A stretch of 26,478 bases of DNA from Phycisphaerae bacterium (GCA_002690755.1 NZFT01000063.1:13433-39910), one strand, 5' to 3'; positions 1 to 9,820 are shown, counted from the stretch's first letter. Made by a program: numbers and translations. Notes: a model not told the origin generated them from the sequence alone.

Positions 1-990
1 CTGGTTCTGGTGGGACTGGCCGCAGGAACTGCTGGAACTGCAGTTGCTGGTGGGGTTCTGCTGCGGCAGGGTGTCGCAGATGAGGTCGCCGTTGTTGTTG
101 CAGTTGCTCTGGCTGGAGCAGCCTCCCGAGAACGTGTGCTCGAGGCCGAGGTAGTGCCCGACCTCGTGGGTCAGCGTTCGTCCGCCGTCGAAGGGCGCCG
201 ACGTCGCGCAGTTTCCGATCGCCGAGTAGAGGACGACCACGCGGTCCTGGTTCTGACCGTCGATGTTCGAGCAACCGAGCGCCGGGACGTATCCGAGGTT
301 TCCGCTCGCCGTGTTGGTGTACACGTTCATGTAGCGGCTGGTGTCCCAGGCGAGCGAGTTCCAGTAGGAGCCGTTGTCGTTGAACCAGTTCGTGTTGTCC
401 GAATACGTGATGCCGTTGCTTGGATTGCCCGACGGATCCTCCGTCGCAAGCACGAATTCAATGCGGCTGTTCACGCCGGCTGCGCCGGGCGAGCCGGGAA
501 TGGCGTTGAAGTCCTCGTTCAGGGTCTGCACCTGGTTCTGGATGCACGCCTCGGAGATGTTGCCCTGCGTCCCGCTCGAGTTCCTGATCACGTGGAAGAC
601 GACCGGGATCACGTAGGTCAGTCCCGAGTTCGCGTCGTAGACGGGATCCGGATCGGTACCGTTGCAGCTGCAGTCACTGGGCGTCCCCGCCCCCGCGACG
701 CCGCCCGGTTCGTCGTCCAGCGGTGGCCCCGCGATGCGATCATCGATCGCGGGAAGCCCGCAACGCTTGCCGTTTCGCTGGAAGACGTCGGAGGCGAGGT
801 ATTGCTCGATGCTGCGGAACACGGAACGGCCCATCGCATCGTTCACCTCGACGGTGCCGTCGTCGTGGACCCAGAAGGGCGCCGGCTTCGCCGGACCCAC
901 CTTGGCGACCCCCCGAGACTGGGCGAACGCGGTTCCGGCGACGGCGAAAATCGCGGACGCAACGAGGGCGGAACGGAAATGGGGTCGCAT
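1..990 (-). CDS. Secreted M43-type (pappalysin-like) zinc metalloprotease, 3' end cut by window
   Basis: The reverse strand is open from an ATG at 990 down to base 1 (330 codons, no stop), so the C-terminus lies outside the window. The N-terminus is a clear signal peptide (two Arg, hydrophobic stretch, cleavage after Ala-Phe-Ala near residue 24). A zinc site HEVGHYLGLEH sits at residues 275-285 (bases 136-168), the extended HExxHxxGxxH form of metzincins; it is followed by Cys-rich sequence containing Gly-Asp-Leu-Ile-Cys-Asp-Thr, typical of the M43B family, where a Met-turn would come next beyond the edge. The preceding segment (Val-Ile-Pro-Val-Val-Phe-His-Val-Ile, then Leu-Asn-Glu-Asp-Phe-Asn) also matches M43 proteases. 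Predicted role: extracellular or periplasmic endopeptidase. It is transcribed divergently from the gene at 1301. The family call is firm; the substrate is unknown. Confidence 0.9.
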   Translation of the reverse strand, partial: MRPHFRSALVASAIFAVAGTAFAQSRGVAKVGPAKPAPFWVHDDGTVEVNDAMGRSVFRSIEQYLASDVFQRNGKRCGLPAIDDRIAGPPLDDEPGGVAGAGTPSDCSCNGTDPDPVYDANSGLTYVIPVVFHVIRNSSGTQGNISEACIQNQVQTLNEDFNAIPGSPGAAGVNSRIEFVLATEDPSGNPSNGITYSDNTNWFNDNGSYWNSLAWDTSRYMNVYTNTASGNLGYVPALGCSNIDGQNQDRVVVLYSAIGNCATSAPFDGGRTLTHEVGHYLGLEHTFSGGCSSQSNCNNNGDLICDTLPQQNPTSNCSSSSSCGQSHQNQ

Positions 991-1300
991 CTGAGGCTCC
1001 TAAGAGGGTTGTCGGCCCGACGGCGATGCATCAGGCTGGGGTCGATTGGTAACTCTTTCGCCCAATCAACACAGGCAAACGTGTATTAGTTTTCGCGGTC
1101 AGACCCGTTTGGTAACGGAAAAGTCGCCAGATTCCGACAGTTCAGCGAGATTCCTATCTGCGTCGCGGTTTTTAGGACCTGTTCAGCGGCGGGCCGGAGA
1201 AGGCCCCCCGCCGTGACCGCGTCCGATAAACGAGGACCAAGGGTCGACCTCGCCTGGGTTTCACTACTCAGACCATGGCTTCGGGCGTATTCTGGAAGAC
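991..1300. other. Divergent intergenic region
   Basis: This 310-base gap separates the protease (minus) from the DUF1549 gene (plus) and must hold both promoters; I cannot name convincing -35/-10 pairs. It holds three small dyads: GATTGG/CCAATC (1044-1049 and 1062-1067) in the protease leader, CCGTT/AACGG around a TGGT loop (1105-1118), and a GC-rich CGGCGGG/CCCGCCG hairpin (1187-1213) in the leader of the DUF1549 gene. None has a T-run making it a clear terminator. I see no small gene with a credible ribosome-binding site. Confidence 0.5.
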
Positions 1301-4300
1301 ATGGTCGCGGTCAGCCAAATACATGCCATCGTGGTCGCGAGCATGCTCGCGCCGACCCTCCTCCTTGGACTCGCCGCCGAAGAGGCGTCATCGCCGAGCA
1401 GGCCGGTCGATGCATCGGTTGCGAACGACGCCCTCCGCTACGGCCGCGACATCCGTCCGATCCTTTCGGACCGGTGCTTCCTCTGCCACGGACCGGATGC
1501 CGCGACGCAGATGGCGGATCTCCGGCTCGACTCGTTCGCCGATGCGACCCGCGAACTCGACGGCTTCGCCGCGATCGTTCCGGGCGATCCCGAAGCCTCC
1601 CTGCTGTTCGAACGGATCACCACCGACGATCCCCATGACGTCATGCCACCGCCGAAGAGCGGGAAGCGGGCGATCACCGACGAGGAGATCGATCTGATCC
1701 GTCGCTGGATCGAGGCGGGTGCCGAATACGAGGACCACTGGGCCTTCGAACCCCTGCTCGCACCGGCCGTGCCCCCCGCCGTCGAGGACGGGTGGAGTCG
1801 GAACGACATCGACCGATTCGTACACCGTCGGCTGGCCCGGGCCGGCATGACCCCGGCCGACGAGGCGGATCGCGAAACACTCGCCCGCCGACTCTTCCTC
1901 GACGTCACCGGCCTTCCTCCGACGCCCGACGAACTCGACGCTTTTCTCGCGGACCGATCCCCCGACGCGTATGAACGCCTCGTCGATCGCGTGCTCACCG
2001 AGGAGCCGTATCGAACCCGCCTCGCCGAACGAATGGCGACGCCCTGGCTCGATCTCGCCCGCTACGCGGACACCAGCGGAATCCACATGGATGCAGGGCG
2101 TCAGATCTGGCCCTACCGCGACTGGGTCCTCGACGCCTTCCGATCGAACATGCCCTTCGATCGATTCACGGTCGAGCAACTCGCCGGCGACCTGCTGCCG
2201 GATCCCACCATCGACCAGTTGATCGCGAGCGGCTTTCATCGAAATCACGTGACCAGCGACGAAGGCGGCGCGATCGCCGACGAATACCTGCTCGAATACG
2301 CGGTGGATCGCGTGGAGACCACCGGTGCGGTGTGGCTCGGACTGACCGTCGGCTGCGCCCGTTGCCACGACCACAAGTTCGATCCCATCTCCCAGCAGGA
2401 CTTCTACAACCTCATCGCGTTCTTCAACAACGTGGAACAGCCGGGAATCTACACGCAGGTCCCGGACTCGAACCGCGCCTTCGAGCCGGCGCTCGAGATC
2501 CCCCGCGAAGCGGACGCGGAACGCATCGCCGAGATCGCCGCGAAGATCGTCGCCCTCGAATCGGAGCGATCGACCCCCACGCCCGAGGAACAGGCCGCCG
2601 TCGACACCTACCTCGCCGGCCTCGGATCCGGCGGTGGATTCGGGTGGACGACCGCCGAACCGATCGCCGCCGACAGCCGCGACGGCGCGACGATGGAGAT
2701 TCTCGAGGACGGAAGCGTGCTGGCCACCGAAGGCAACCCCGCCGACGATGCGGTCACCATCACCTATCGCCTGACCGACGGCGAACACGACGCGATCCTC
2801 GTCGAGGCCCTTCCCCACGACTCGCTCCCGGGCACCGGCACCGGTCGAGCACCGAACGGGAACTCGATCCTCGCCGGAATCACGGTCGAAGCGGTCTCCG
2901 TCGTGGACCCCACCCGACGCGTCGACGTCCCACTCGACTGGGCGTGGGCCGACCACGAACAACCGAACGGCGACTTTCGCATCACCAACGCGCTTCGCCC
3001 CGACGACGGACGGGTCTGGGCCGCGGAGTCACACGGCATCCCCGGCCGCCGGACCTTCGTCTTCCTCGCCGCGGAACCCTTCGGATTCGAAGGCGGCACC
3101 GAGCTGGTCGTGCGATACGGCTTCGACTCCCCCTACGCCCAGCACGCGATCGGGCGCACTCGACTGCAGGTCGGTACCGCCGACGAGTCGACCCGAACCT
3201 CGCTCCCGGTCGCCCGCAGCGACTGGTACATCGTGGGCCCCTATCCGACCACCACCGGTCAGGAGGCGTACGACACCGCGTACGGGCCCGAAGCGCCAGG
3301 CCCCCTCGCATTCGGGACGAAGTATCGGAATCTCGCCTGGCGGCACGCCCCCGGCGTGATCGACGGACAAAACGTCACGCTCGCCCAGGGCATCGGGGCG
3401 GAATACATCGGTCGCGAGCTCTACAGTCCGACCGCACGGGACCTGTCCGTCTCGCTCGGTTCGGACGACGGCGTCCAGGTCTTCCGAAACGGCGAGAAGA
3501 TCTTCGACCGCCGGGTGAACCGCGGGGTCGCACCCGACCAGGACCGGATCCAGGTCCCGCTGGTCGCCGGCCTCAACACGCTGGTCCTCAAGATCGTCAA
3601 CACCGGCGGCGCCGGCGGAATGTACTTCCGGGCCGACCCGCCCGAGTCGGAACTGCCGTCGACCGCGGTGGCGCTCCTGCTTCCTCCGTCGAGCGTCCGG
3701 CCTCCCGTCCTCGCATCGGCGAACGAGTCGATTCGAATCCGACGGTCGCCGCGGTATCGACGACTCAATGAAGACATCGGCGTGCTCACCGCCGAACGCA
3801 CCCAGCTCGTCTCGGACGTTCCGAAGACCATGATCATGCAGGAGCGGGAGACCCCGCGCGACACCTACGTGATGATGCGAGGGTTGTACGACCAGCCCGA
3901 TCGCGACCGTCCGGCGTCGCGGGCGATTCCCTCGGTGCTCGGATCGCTTCCCGACGACCTCGAAGATCCGAATCGCCTCGACTTCGCCCGTTGGCTCGTC
4001 AGCGACGACAACCCGCTCACCGCCCGAGTCGAGGCCAACCGTACCTGGGCCATGTTCTTCGGACGCGGACTCGTCGAGAGCGTCGAGGACTTCGGCTACC
4101 AGGGCGCCTGGCCCTCGCATCCGGAACTGCTCGACCACCTTGCCGCGACGTTCCGGGACGGGGACTGGGATCGACTCGCGTTGATCCGCCGGATCCTGAC
4201 CTCCGCCACCTATCGGCAGTCGGCCCGACGAAACGATCGCTCCCTCGAGACCGACTTCGACAACGTGCTCCTCTCCTCCTTCCCCCGCCAGCGTCTCTCC

Positions 4301-4918
4301 GCGGAACAGATCCGCGACCAGGCGCTGTTCGCCTCCGGCCTGCTCGTCGAACGATTCGGGGGCCCGAGCGTGAAGCCCTACCAGCCGGAGGGCCTCTGGA
4401 AGGAGGTCGCGATGCTCCAGTCCAACACCCGGAACTACGAGCAGGGCTACGGCGACGATCTGTACCGCCGCAGCGTCTACACCTACTGGAAGCGGGCGTC
4501 CCCCCCGCCGTCGATGCTCGCCCTCGACGCACCGACCCGGGAATACTGCTCCACCCGCCGACTGACCACCAACACCCCGCTCCAGGCCCTCGTGCTCTGG
4601 AACGATCCCCAGTTCGTGGAGGCGGCGAAACTGCTCGCGGCGGCGGTCATCGAACGGGAGACGACGGACGAGGCGAGATTCGACCTCCTCTTCCGGATCA
4701 CGACCGCCGCGCCGCCGTCCGACGCGATCCGCGAAACCCTTCGCGACACGATCGCTCGCTACCGCAGCCGGTACGAAAACGCCCCCGAAGACGCCGCGGC
4801 ACTGATCGCGGTCGGCGAGACGATGCCGCCCGAAGGCCTCGACCCCGCCGAACTCGCCGCGTGGACCATGCTCGCCAACGCCGTCCTCTGCTCGGACGCC
4901 GCCATCGTCAAGGACTGA
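1301..4918 (+). CDS. Planctomycete cytochrome-type DUF1549/DUF1553 protein (PSCyt1-PSCyt2-PSD1)
   Basis: A 1205-residue exported protein with the planctomycete-specific order: signal peptide (about 1-26), a PSCyt1 cytochrome-like segment with haem motif CFLCH (C59, C62, H63), DUF1549 (about 165-370) containing a second CxxCH (C352, C355, H356) in the conserved [11 protein letters not shown] context, a long middle region, and DUF1553 (about 845-1120) with [10 protein letters not shown]. The middle region has a beta-rich module (Trp-Tyr-Ile-Val-Gly-Pro-Tyr near 645, then Gly-Ser-Asp-Asp-Gly-Val near 725) resembling PA14-like carbohydrate-binding modules seen in such proteins. Start: ATG 1301 gives a good signal peptide; the ATG at 1343 is a possible alternative. 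It is followed 16 bases later by the DUF1501 gene, the usual partner. Covalent haem and a role in extracellular polysaccharide or sulfated-glycan breakdown are inferences from the family. Confidence 0.93.
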   Translation: MVAVSQIHAIVVASMLAPTLLLGLAAEEASSPSRPVDASVANDALRYGRDIRPILSDRCFLCHGPDAATQMADLRLDSFADATRELDGFAAIVPGDPEASLLFERITTDDPHDVMPPPKSGKRAITDEEIDLIRRWIEAGAEYEDHWAFEPLLAPAVPPAVEDGWSRNDIDRFVHRRLARAGMTPADEADRETLARRLFLDVTGLPPTPDELDAFLADRSPDAYERLVDRVLTEEPYRTRLAERMATPWLDLARYADTSGIHMDAGRQIWPYRDWVLDAFRSNMPFDRFTVEQLAGDLLPDPTIDQLIASGFHRNHVTSDEGGAIADEYLLEYAVDRVETTGAVWLGLTVGCARCHDHKFDPISQQDFYNLIAFFNNVEQPGIYTQVPDSNRAFEPALEIPREADAERIAEIAAKIVALESERSTPTPEEQAAVDTYLAGLGSGGGFGWTTAEPIAADSRDGATMEILEDGSVLATEGNPADDAVTITYRLTDGEHDAILVEALPHDSLPGTGTGRAPNGNSILAGITVEAVSVVDPTRRVDVPLDWAWADHEQPNGDFRITNALRPDDGRVWAAESHGIPGRRTFVFLAAEPFGFEGGTELVVRYGFDSPYAQHAIGRTRLQVGTADESTRTSLPVARSDWYIVGPYPTTTGQEAYDTAYGPEAPGPLAFGTKYRNLAWRHAPGVIDGQNVTLAQGIGAEYIGRELYSPTARDLSVSLGSDDGVQVFRNGEKIFDRRVNRGVAPDQDRIQVPLVAGLNTLVLKIVNTGGAGGMYFRADPPESELPSTAVALLLPPSSVRPPVLASANESIRIRRSPRYRRLNEDIGVLTAERTQLVSDVPKTMIMQERETPRDTYVMMRGLYDQPDRDRPASRAIPSVLGSLPDDLEDPNRLDFARWLVSDDNPLTARVEANRTWAMFFGRGLVESVEDFGYQGAWPSHPELLDHLAATFRDGDWDRLALIRRILTSATYRQSARRNDRSLETDFDNVLLSSFPRQRLSAEQIRDQALFASGLLVERFGGPSVKPYQPEGLWKEVAMLQSNTRNYEQGYGDDLYRRSVYTYWKRASPPPSMLALDAPTREYCSTRRLTTNTPLQALVLWNDPQFVEAAKLLAAAVIERETTDEARFDLLFRITTAAPPSDAIRETLRDTIARYRSRYENAPEDAAALIAVGETMPPEGLDPAELAAWTMLANAVLCSDAAIVKD

Positions 4919-4934
4919 CTCGAGGAAGTGCCCA

Positions 4935-6440
4935 ATGTCGGATCGTGAATTCAAGGAAGGCCCCGCGGATCCGCTCGAGGGCTATCTGCGCAACCTCACC
5001 CGCCGCCGCTTCTTCGGTTCCATGGCGGGAGGCGTGCTCGGCGGACTCGGCGCGACGGCCCTCGGCTCGCTGGTGGGTGATCGCCCCGCCTTCGCGGGAA
5101 GCCGCGTGAACGAGGTCGACGAGATCCTCGCCTCGATCCCGCACCACGCACCGAAGGCGAAGCGCGTCATCTACATGCACATGGAAGGGGCGCCGAGCCA
5201 GCTCGACCTCTACGACCACAAGCCGGCGCTTCAGAAACGGTTCGACGAGGACCTGCCCGATTCCATCCGCAACGGCCAGCGGATCACCACCATGACCAGC
5301 GGGCAGGCCCGATTCCCGGTCGCCCCCACCGCCTTCAAGTTCGACCGGTACGAGAACAACGAGGACGGTGTGATGCTCTCGGAGATCCTGCCCCACACCG
5401 GCCGGATGGCGAAGGACATCTGCTTCATCCGGTCGATGCACACGTCGGCGATCAACCACGAGCCCGGCATCACCTTCTTCCAGACCGGGAGCGAGATCCC
5501 GGGCCGACCCTGCTTCGGATCGTGGATGAGTTACGGCCTCGGAAGCATGAACAGCGATCTCCCGACCTTCGTGGTGATGATCACCCAGGGCATCGGGAAC
5601 ATGCAGGCCCTCTCCGCCCGGTTCTGGGGCAGCGGGTTCCTGCCCAGCGAGCATCAGGGCTGCAAGCTTCGCGCCGGCCGGGACGCGGTGCTCCACCTCC
5701 GCGACCCCGACGGCGTCAGCCGCGAGGATCGGCGACTGATGCTCGACCTCGCCGCGAAGATGAACGAGGAGGAGTTCGCCGAATCCCTCGACCCGGAGGT
5801 CCAGACCCGAATCGCCCAGTACGAGATGGCGTACCGGATGCAGATGTCGGTACCCGAACTCACCGACATCTCCGACGAGTCCGAAGCGACCCTCGAGATG
5901 TACGGTCCGGACGTCCGCACGCCCGGGAGTTTCGCCGCGAACTGCCTGCAGGCCCGACGGCTCTCCGAACGCGGCGTGCGATTCATCCAGCTCTACATGC
6001 GGGGCTGGGACCAGCACGGCAACCTTCCCGGCGAGATCCGAGCTCAGGCCAAGGCCGTCGACCAGCCGCAGGCCGCGCTCCTGCAGGACCTCAAGCAACG
6101 CGGGATGCTCGACGAGACGCTGGTGCTCTGGGCCGGTGAATTCGGCCGGACCGTCTACAGCCAGGGAAACCTCACCCGGGAGAACTACGGCCGGGATCAT
6201 CACCCTCGATGCTTCACCGTCTGGCTCGCGGGCGGAGGCGTCAAGCCCGGCATCTCCTACGGCAAGACCGACGACTTCTCGTACAACATCGTCGAGAATC
6301 CCGTCGAGGTGCACGACCTCCACGCGACGATGCTCCACCAGCTCGGACTCGACCACGAGAAGACGATCTACCGGCATCAGGGACGCGACTACCGACTCAC
6401 CGACGTCCACGGCAGGGTCGTCAAGGACATCCTCGCCTGA
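4935..6440 (+). CDS. TAT-exported DUF1501 family protein
   Basis: A 501-residue protein with a twin-arginine signal: Thr-Arg-Arg-Arg-Phe-Phe-Gly at 22-28, then a Gly/Ala-rich hydrophobic stretch to about residue 55. The body shows DUF1501 marks, a family related to the alkaline phosphatase/sulfatase fold: His-Met-Glu-Gly-Ala-Pro-Ser-Gln-Leu-Asp near residue 80, Arg-Ser-Met-His-Thr-Ser with Asn-His-Glu-Pro-Gly, and toward the C-terminus Gly-Glu-Phe-Gly-Arg-Thr and Gly-Arg-Asp-His-His-Pro, which probably supply metal ligands. The start is supported by AGGAAG a few bases upstream of ATG 4935. It lies 16 bases after the DUF1549/DUF1553 gene and is almost certainly co-transcribed; the two families are recurrent partners in planctomycetes. 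The reaction is not established for the family, so hydrolase activity on exported polymers is only inferred. Confidence 0.93.
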   Translation: MSDREFKEGPADPLEGYLRNLTRRRFFGSMAGGVLGGLGATALGSLVGDRPAFAGSRVNEVDEILASIPHHAPKAKRVIYMHMEGAPSQLDLYDHKPALQKRFDEDLPDSIRNGQRITTMTSGQARFPVAPTAFKFDRYENNEDGVMLSEILPHTGRMAKDICFIRSMHTSAINHEPGITFFQTGSEIPGRPCFGSWMSYGLGSMNSDLPTFVVMITQGIGNMQALSARFWGSGFLPSEHQGCKLRAGRDAVLHLRDPDGVSREDRRLMLDLAAKMNEEEFAESLDPEVQTRIAQYEMAYRMQMSVPELTDISDESEATLEMYGPDVRTPGSFAANCLQARRLSERGVRFIQLYMRGWDQHGNLPGEIRAQAKAVDQPQAALLQDLKQRGMLDETLVLWAGEFGRTVYSQGNLTRENYGRDHHPRCFTVWLAGGGVKPGISYGKTDDFSYNIVENPVEVHDLHATMLHQLGLDHEKTIYRHQGRDYRLTDVHGRVVKDILA

Positions 6441-6488
6441 CGCTCCGCCGATCCCGGGTGCGAGCATGCCCGTCGAACGAGGCGTCGG

Positions 6489-7214
6489 TCAGACCGCTTC
6501 CCGATCGACGCCGGGGGTCCGATCGCACCCGGACGAATCGAGATCGAAACGCCCGCCCCATCTTCGAAGCAGCGAAATCGTCGCGGCGTACAGCAGCAGT
6601 CCGCCGAACACGCAGATCAAGTGGTGCTCGTGCACGAGCATCGTGCTCAGTGAGACGGGAATCGCCCAGGCGAACCCCGCCGTCCACCACCAACCACCCC
6701 ACCGCCGTCCGATCACCGTCGCCACGGTCAACGCGTAGGTCACGTGCAACGACGGGGTCTGATTCCACTGGGAGACGTTCTTCATGCCCAGCGGCTCGAA
6801 GAGATACGCCCCCCAGACGCCGGTGGGCATGTCGTCGAGATACGCGTTCTCGATCGGAAGCATCACGAAGAACGGCGCGGCGATCACCACCTGAAGCAGC
6901 AGAAGTCCCATCGGTGGAATCGCCTCGCGGGCCGAACGGAAGAGGAACGGAAGCAGGATCACCGAAAGATCCAGCGTGAAGTAGAGCGGGATCGCCCATC
7001 GCTGCAGCGGGATTCGCGACTCCCAGTCGAACGTCAGCGACAGTCGCGTGCCGTGAAGGTCGCTGAGTTCGTGCGCGAGGGTCCAGACCACGCTGAAACC
7101 GATGAAGTAGATCACCGCCACGAACCAGGCGCCTCTTCGCCCCGCGATCGACGAGATCCGACCGAGCATCGAACTCGGTGACTCGTTTTCCGGTCGATCG
7201 CTGGAGACGTTCAT
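6489..7214 (-). CDS. PAP2/AUR1-like membrane protein
   Basis: A 241-residue protein with about six hydrophobic segments. It carries the PAP2 second motif Pro-Ser-Leu-His-Val (His157) and a third-motif-like Ser-Thr-Met-Leu-Val-His-Glu-His-His (Ser190, His197). This is the arrangement of the PAP2 branch that includes inositol-phosphoceramide synthases, whose members act on lipid phosphates or transfer lipid head groups at the membrane. The N-terminal KxxxxxxRP motif is absent, and the Asp normally four residues after the catalytic His is Cys201, so activity is uncertain. The start is placed at ATG 7214 rather than the in-frame start at 7277 because GGAAGG lies five bases upstream (7220-7225) and the extra 21 residues are Arg/Pro-rich. 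It is divergent from the permease gene at 7307 and convergent with the DUF1501 gene, 48 bases away. Confidence 0.78.
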   Translation of the reverse strand: MNVSSDRPENESPSSMLGRISSIAGRRGAWFVAVIYFIGFSVVWTLAHELSDLHGTRLSLTFDWESRIPLQRWAIPLYFTLDLSVILLPFLFRSAREAIPPMGLLLLQVVIAAPFFVMLPIENAYLDDMPTGVWGAYLFEPLGMKNVSQWNQTPSLHVTYALTVATVIGRRWGGWWWTAGFAWAIPVSLSTMLVHEHHLICVFGGLLLYAATISLLRRWGGRFDLDSSGCDRTPGVDREAV

Positions 7215-7306
7215 CGATTCCTTCCGGCGGCGGCGAGGCGGATCGGGTGATCCGATGAGCCGACGCGGCAAAAGCACCGGCGGCGTTCAGACACGATACT
7301 GACCGG

Positions 7307-8788
7307 ATGACCGGAAGCGATCCCCAACGCACCGAAGCCACGGACGTTTCTCCGCAGGAGCGGCAGCGCCGGGTCATCGGCCTGGGCAGCGCGACCGGGA
7401 TCTGCGTCGCCTCCATGATCGGCATGGGCATCTTCACGGTGACCGGCGTGGTCGGGGCCGACCTCGGCTCGGCGAGCAATCTGATGCTGGCCTGGGTGAT
7501 CGCCGGGGTCGTCGCCCTCGCCGGGGCATTGACCATCGGCGAACTCGGCGCGATGCGGCCGAAGGCGAGCGCGCAGTACGTGATCGTCCACGAGAGCCTC
7601 GGCCCGACCTGCGGCTACCTCAACGGCATGATCACCCTCTTCATCGGCTACATCGCGGCGATCGCCGCGATCGCGATCGTGGCGGGCGAGTACATCGAGA
7701 ATCTCGCCCCTTGGACGGACGCCCGAATCACCGCGACGGTGCTGCTGCTCGGTCTCGGCGTGATCCACGCCATCACCGTGATCGGTGGCAAGTGGTTCAA
7801 CGACGGCCTCGTGATCCTCAAGGTACTGGTGATCGTCGGCTTCATCACCGCCGGCCTCGCGATGAACGTGGAGCCCATGGTTCCGGACGCCGCACTGATC
7901 GAAGCGGCTCGAATCCACCTGCCCGATTCGGCCCTCGCCGGCATTCCGATCGGGGCCGACGGCCCGGCGATCCTCGAACACCTGCGTGATGCACCCTCAC
8001 CGCCGGTCTTCTCGGCCGCCATCGGCCTCGCGGTCATCACGATCTCGTTCGCCTACCTCGGCTGGTCGACCGCGGCGGAGGTCGCGGGCGAGATTCGAAA
8101 TCCGGGCCGGTCCCTTCCGCTCGCGATCATCGGCAGCGTGATCGTCGTCGGCGCGCTCTATCTGCTGATGAACGTCGTGTACCTCCGGGTGGTCCCCCCC
8201 GCCGCGATGAGGGAGCTCGATTCTGACGGCACGATCGTCCCGATGGTCAACATCGGGGCGGTCACGGCCCGACATCTCTTCGGCGACGTCGGGGGACGGA
8301 TCGTGATCGCGATGATCGTGCTGCTCTTCGTCTCGACCCTCAGCGTCTCGGTGATGACCAGCGGACGGGTCGTCGCGGCGATGTCCTGGAAGGGACAGCT
8401 TCCGGTCTCGTGGGGAAGGCTCAACCATCGCGGCGCCCCCACGCTCGCCATCGTGCTGATGGTGGCCGGAACGGTCCCGCTCGTCTGGGCCTCCGGACTC
8501 AAGGCGCTCCTCGAATACGTCGGCGTGCTCACCACCTTCGCGGTGTGCCTGACGATGCTCTCGGTCATGGTCCAACGGGTACGGTCGCCTGACCTCCCCC
8601 GGCCCTTCCGCATCCCGCTCTACCCGATTCCCCCGCTCCTCTCACTCGGTCTCGGCGTCTGGCTGATCGTGACCGCGGCGATCGAAGACGTCGTTCCCGT
8701 ACTCGCTTCCATCGCGACCCTGCTCCTCATGCTCGCGGCGGGGCCGCTGCTGAAGCGGGGTTCGATCATTCCGTCATCAAGCGAATGA
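7307..8788 (+). CDS. APC-superfamily amino-acid permease
   Basis: A 493-residue inner-membrane transporter with about 12 to 13 hydrophobic helices. The first helix carries the APC signature, with Ile-Gly-Met-Gly-Ile-Phe forming the unwound GxGxF-type segment that binds the substrate backbone, followed by Gly-Glu-Leu-Gly-Ala-Met and a Tyr-rich helix 3 region. A helix near residue 245 has Ile-Ser-Phe-Ala-Tyr-Leu-Gly-Trp-Ser, matching helix 6 of amino-acid/polyamine antiporters. Expected role: proton-coupled uptake or exchange of amino acids; specificity cannot be read from sequence. ATG 7307 is preceded by no strong Shine-Dalgarno, and a GATACT box lies about ten bases upstream, so a very short leader is possible. 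Its last 23 bases overlap the end of the convergent LuxR-type gene. Confidence 0.92.
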   Translation: MTGSDPQRTEATDVSPQERQRRVIGLGSATGICVASMIGMGIFTVTGVVGADLGSASNLMLAWVIAGVVALAGALTIGELGAMRPKASAQYVIVHESLGPTCGYLNGMITLFIGYIAAIAAIAIVAGEYIENLAPWTDARITATVLLLGLGVIHAITVIGGKWFNDGLVILKVLVIVGFITAGLAMNVEPMVPDAALIEAARIHLPDSALAGIPIGADGPAILEHLRDAPSPPVFSAAIGLAVITISFAYLGWSTAAEVAGEIRNPGRSLPLAIIGSVIVVGALYLLMNVVYLRVVPPAAMRELDSDGTIVPMVNIGAVTARHLFGDVGGRIVIAMIVLLFVSTLSVSVMTSGRVVAAMSWKGQLPVSWGRLNHRGAPTLAIVLMVAGTVPLVWASGLKALLEYVGVLTTFAVCLTMLSVMVQRVRSPDLPRPFRIPLYPIPPLLSLGLGVWLIVTAAIEDVVPVLASIATLLLMLAAGPLLKRGSIIPSSSE

Positions 8789-9410
8789 AGTCGGCCTTCG
8801 AAAAGACGTTGACCTTCTTGTAGATCGCCCGGACCGTCGACTTGACCGTGTTCTCCGAGACGCCGAGTCGACCGGCGATCTCCAACCCCGTGGCGCCCGC
8901 CACGATGAGGGTGGCGACCTCCAGTTGCCGAGGCGTGAGCCGGTCCTCCATCGAAGCGAGGATCCTCCGCGATGAGCCGACGGAGTCCTCCCGGAACAGC
9001 AGGACCGGCGCAAGCGTCGGGCCCTCGAAGTCCAACTCGGATTTCCGAATGAGGATCCGCGTGGCGGTGCGCGGCGAATGCTCGCTCGCAGGATCCCGAG
9101 GCTCGTCTCCGATCCGTCGACACTCCCGCAGCACCCGGTGAATGGCCTCCTCGACCCGGTCGCGTTCCTCTTCGGTCAGGAACTGGATCAGATCCGCGTA
9201 GAAATTCTCCTCCTGATGATCGACCGGCCGAATCCGCAACGAGTCGTTGAATTCCGTCACCATCGCCCAGTAGAGATCGTAGAAGCCCTTCTCCTCCTCC
9301 GATTCTCCGCAGAAGACCGCGAGGATCCGATCGACGGCCCTGAATCCATGCGTGGGCCCGCTTCGATCGAACCGGATCATGCCGAGCGACTCGAGGCGTC
9401 CCAACCTCAC
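8766..9410 (-). CDS. LuxR-type HTH transcriptional regulator
   Basis: A 214-residue protein with a C-terminal LuxR/GerE helix-turn-helix at about 157-213: Leu-Thr-Pro-Arg-Gln-Leu-Glu-Val at its start, Leu-Glu-Ile-Ala-Gly-Arg-Leu-Gly-Val-Ser-Glu-Asn-Thr-Val-Lys as scaffold and recognition helices. The N-terminal 150 residues are mostly helical and acidic, with no visible receiver Asp pocket and no acyl-homoserine-lactone-binding signature, so the input signal is unknown. The start is GTG at 9408-9410, which overlaps the TGA of the upstream small ORF as GTGA, implying translational coupling; an ATG at residue 11 (9380) is the alternative. It faces, across the small ORF, the divergently transcribed secreted-protein gene at 9985, which is a plausible target by position only. 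Confidence 0.87.
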   Translation of the reverse strand: MRLGRLESLGMIRFDRSGPTHGFRAVDRILAVFCGESEEEKGFYDLYWAMVTEFNDSLRIRPVDHQEENFYADLIQFLTEEERDRVEEAIHRVLRECRRIGDEPRDPASEHSPRTATRILIRKSELDFEGPTLAPVLLFREDSVGSSRRILASMEDRLTPRQLEVATLIVAGATGLEIAGRLGVSENTVKSTVRAIYKKVNVFSKADFIRLMTE

Positions 9411-9631
9411 GCCGATTGACGCGGGCGATCCGAGGCCGGTATCGAACAGGTCGGCGTGCGCACCGGTTCGGTCGACCGACTCACCACGTCGAGCAACCGG
9501 AGCGCGACCGGGTCCAAGGGGACCTCTCGGACCGCCGGATCATCGAGTCCCCAGACCCGCTTCTGGTCGAGTTGCTCGGCGAATCGAAGGTTCCGCGCGA
9601 CACGGCGTTCGACTTCATCGGATTCGTTCAT
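9407..9631 (-). CDS. Hypothetical small protein coupled to the LuxR-type regulator
   Basis: A 74-residue ORF starting at ATG 9631 with GGGAG seven bases upstream; its stop overlaps the GTG start of the regulator as GTGA. The first 50 residues are charged and probably helical (Asn-Glu-Ser-Asp-Glu-Val-Glu-Arg-Arg-Val, then Phe-Ala-Glu-Gln-Leu-Asp), followed by a Pro/Ser/Arg-rich tail; there is no signal peptide or membrane segment. Codon use (mostly G or C in third positions) fits its neighbours. The frame stays open upstream to ATG 9856, but that extension has weak codon bias and no good ribosome-binding site, so I reject it. I do not recognise the family. The tight coupling suggests a partner or modulator of the regulator, which is inference. 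Confidence 0.55.
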   Translation of the reverse strand: MNESDEVERRVARNLRFAEQLDQKRVWGLDDPAVREVPLDPVALRLLDVVSRSTEPVRTPTCSIPASDRPRQSA

Positions 9632-9820
9632 GGAGGAACTCCCACATCGATCGCGCGCCACCCCGATGCTTCGATGCAATCGTCCGGGTGTCGGAAATCG
9701 ACTGATGTTACCGGCGCGAATCGATCGCTTCAGACGGGACCGCGTCGGGTCGAATCGATCGAGTCGTCGGCCGCCGGAAATTTCCAGGATCGCGACGACT
9801 TTTCGTACCGCGCCGAAAGC

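Noticed and set aside
10..1089. Long open frame on the plus strand over the protease gene
   Set aside because: It is antisense to a protease with signal peptide and zinc motif; its own translation is Val/Arg/Asp-rich with no domain, as expected for the reverse of GC-rich coding DNA.
1388..6467. Long minus-strand open frames under the DUF1549 and DUF1501 genes (1388-2962, 3029-4954, 4908-6467)
   Set aside because: Composition is low-complexity Gly/Asp/Val/Arg, no motifs, and they mirror the codon bias of the real plus-strand genes.
9717..9761. Direct repeat CGAATCGATCG as an operator
   Set aside because: TCGA/GATCG-rich words are common throughout this window, so two copies 34 bases apart are not compelling.
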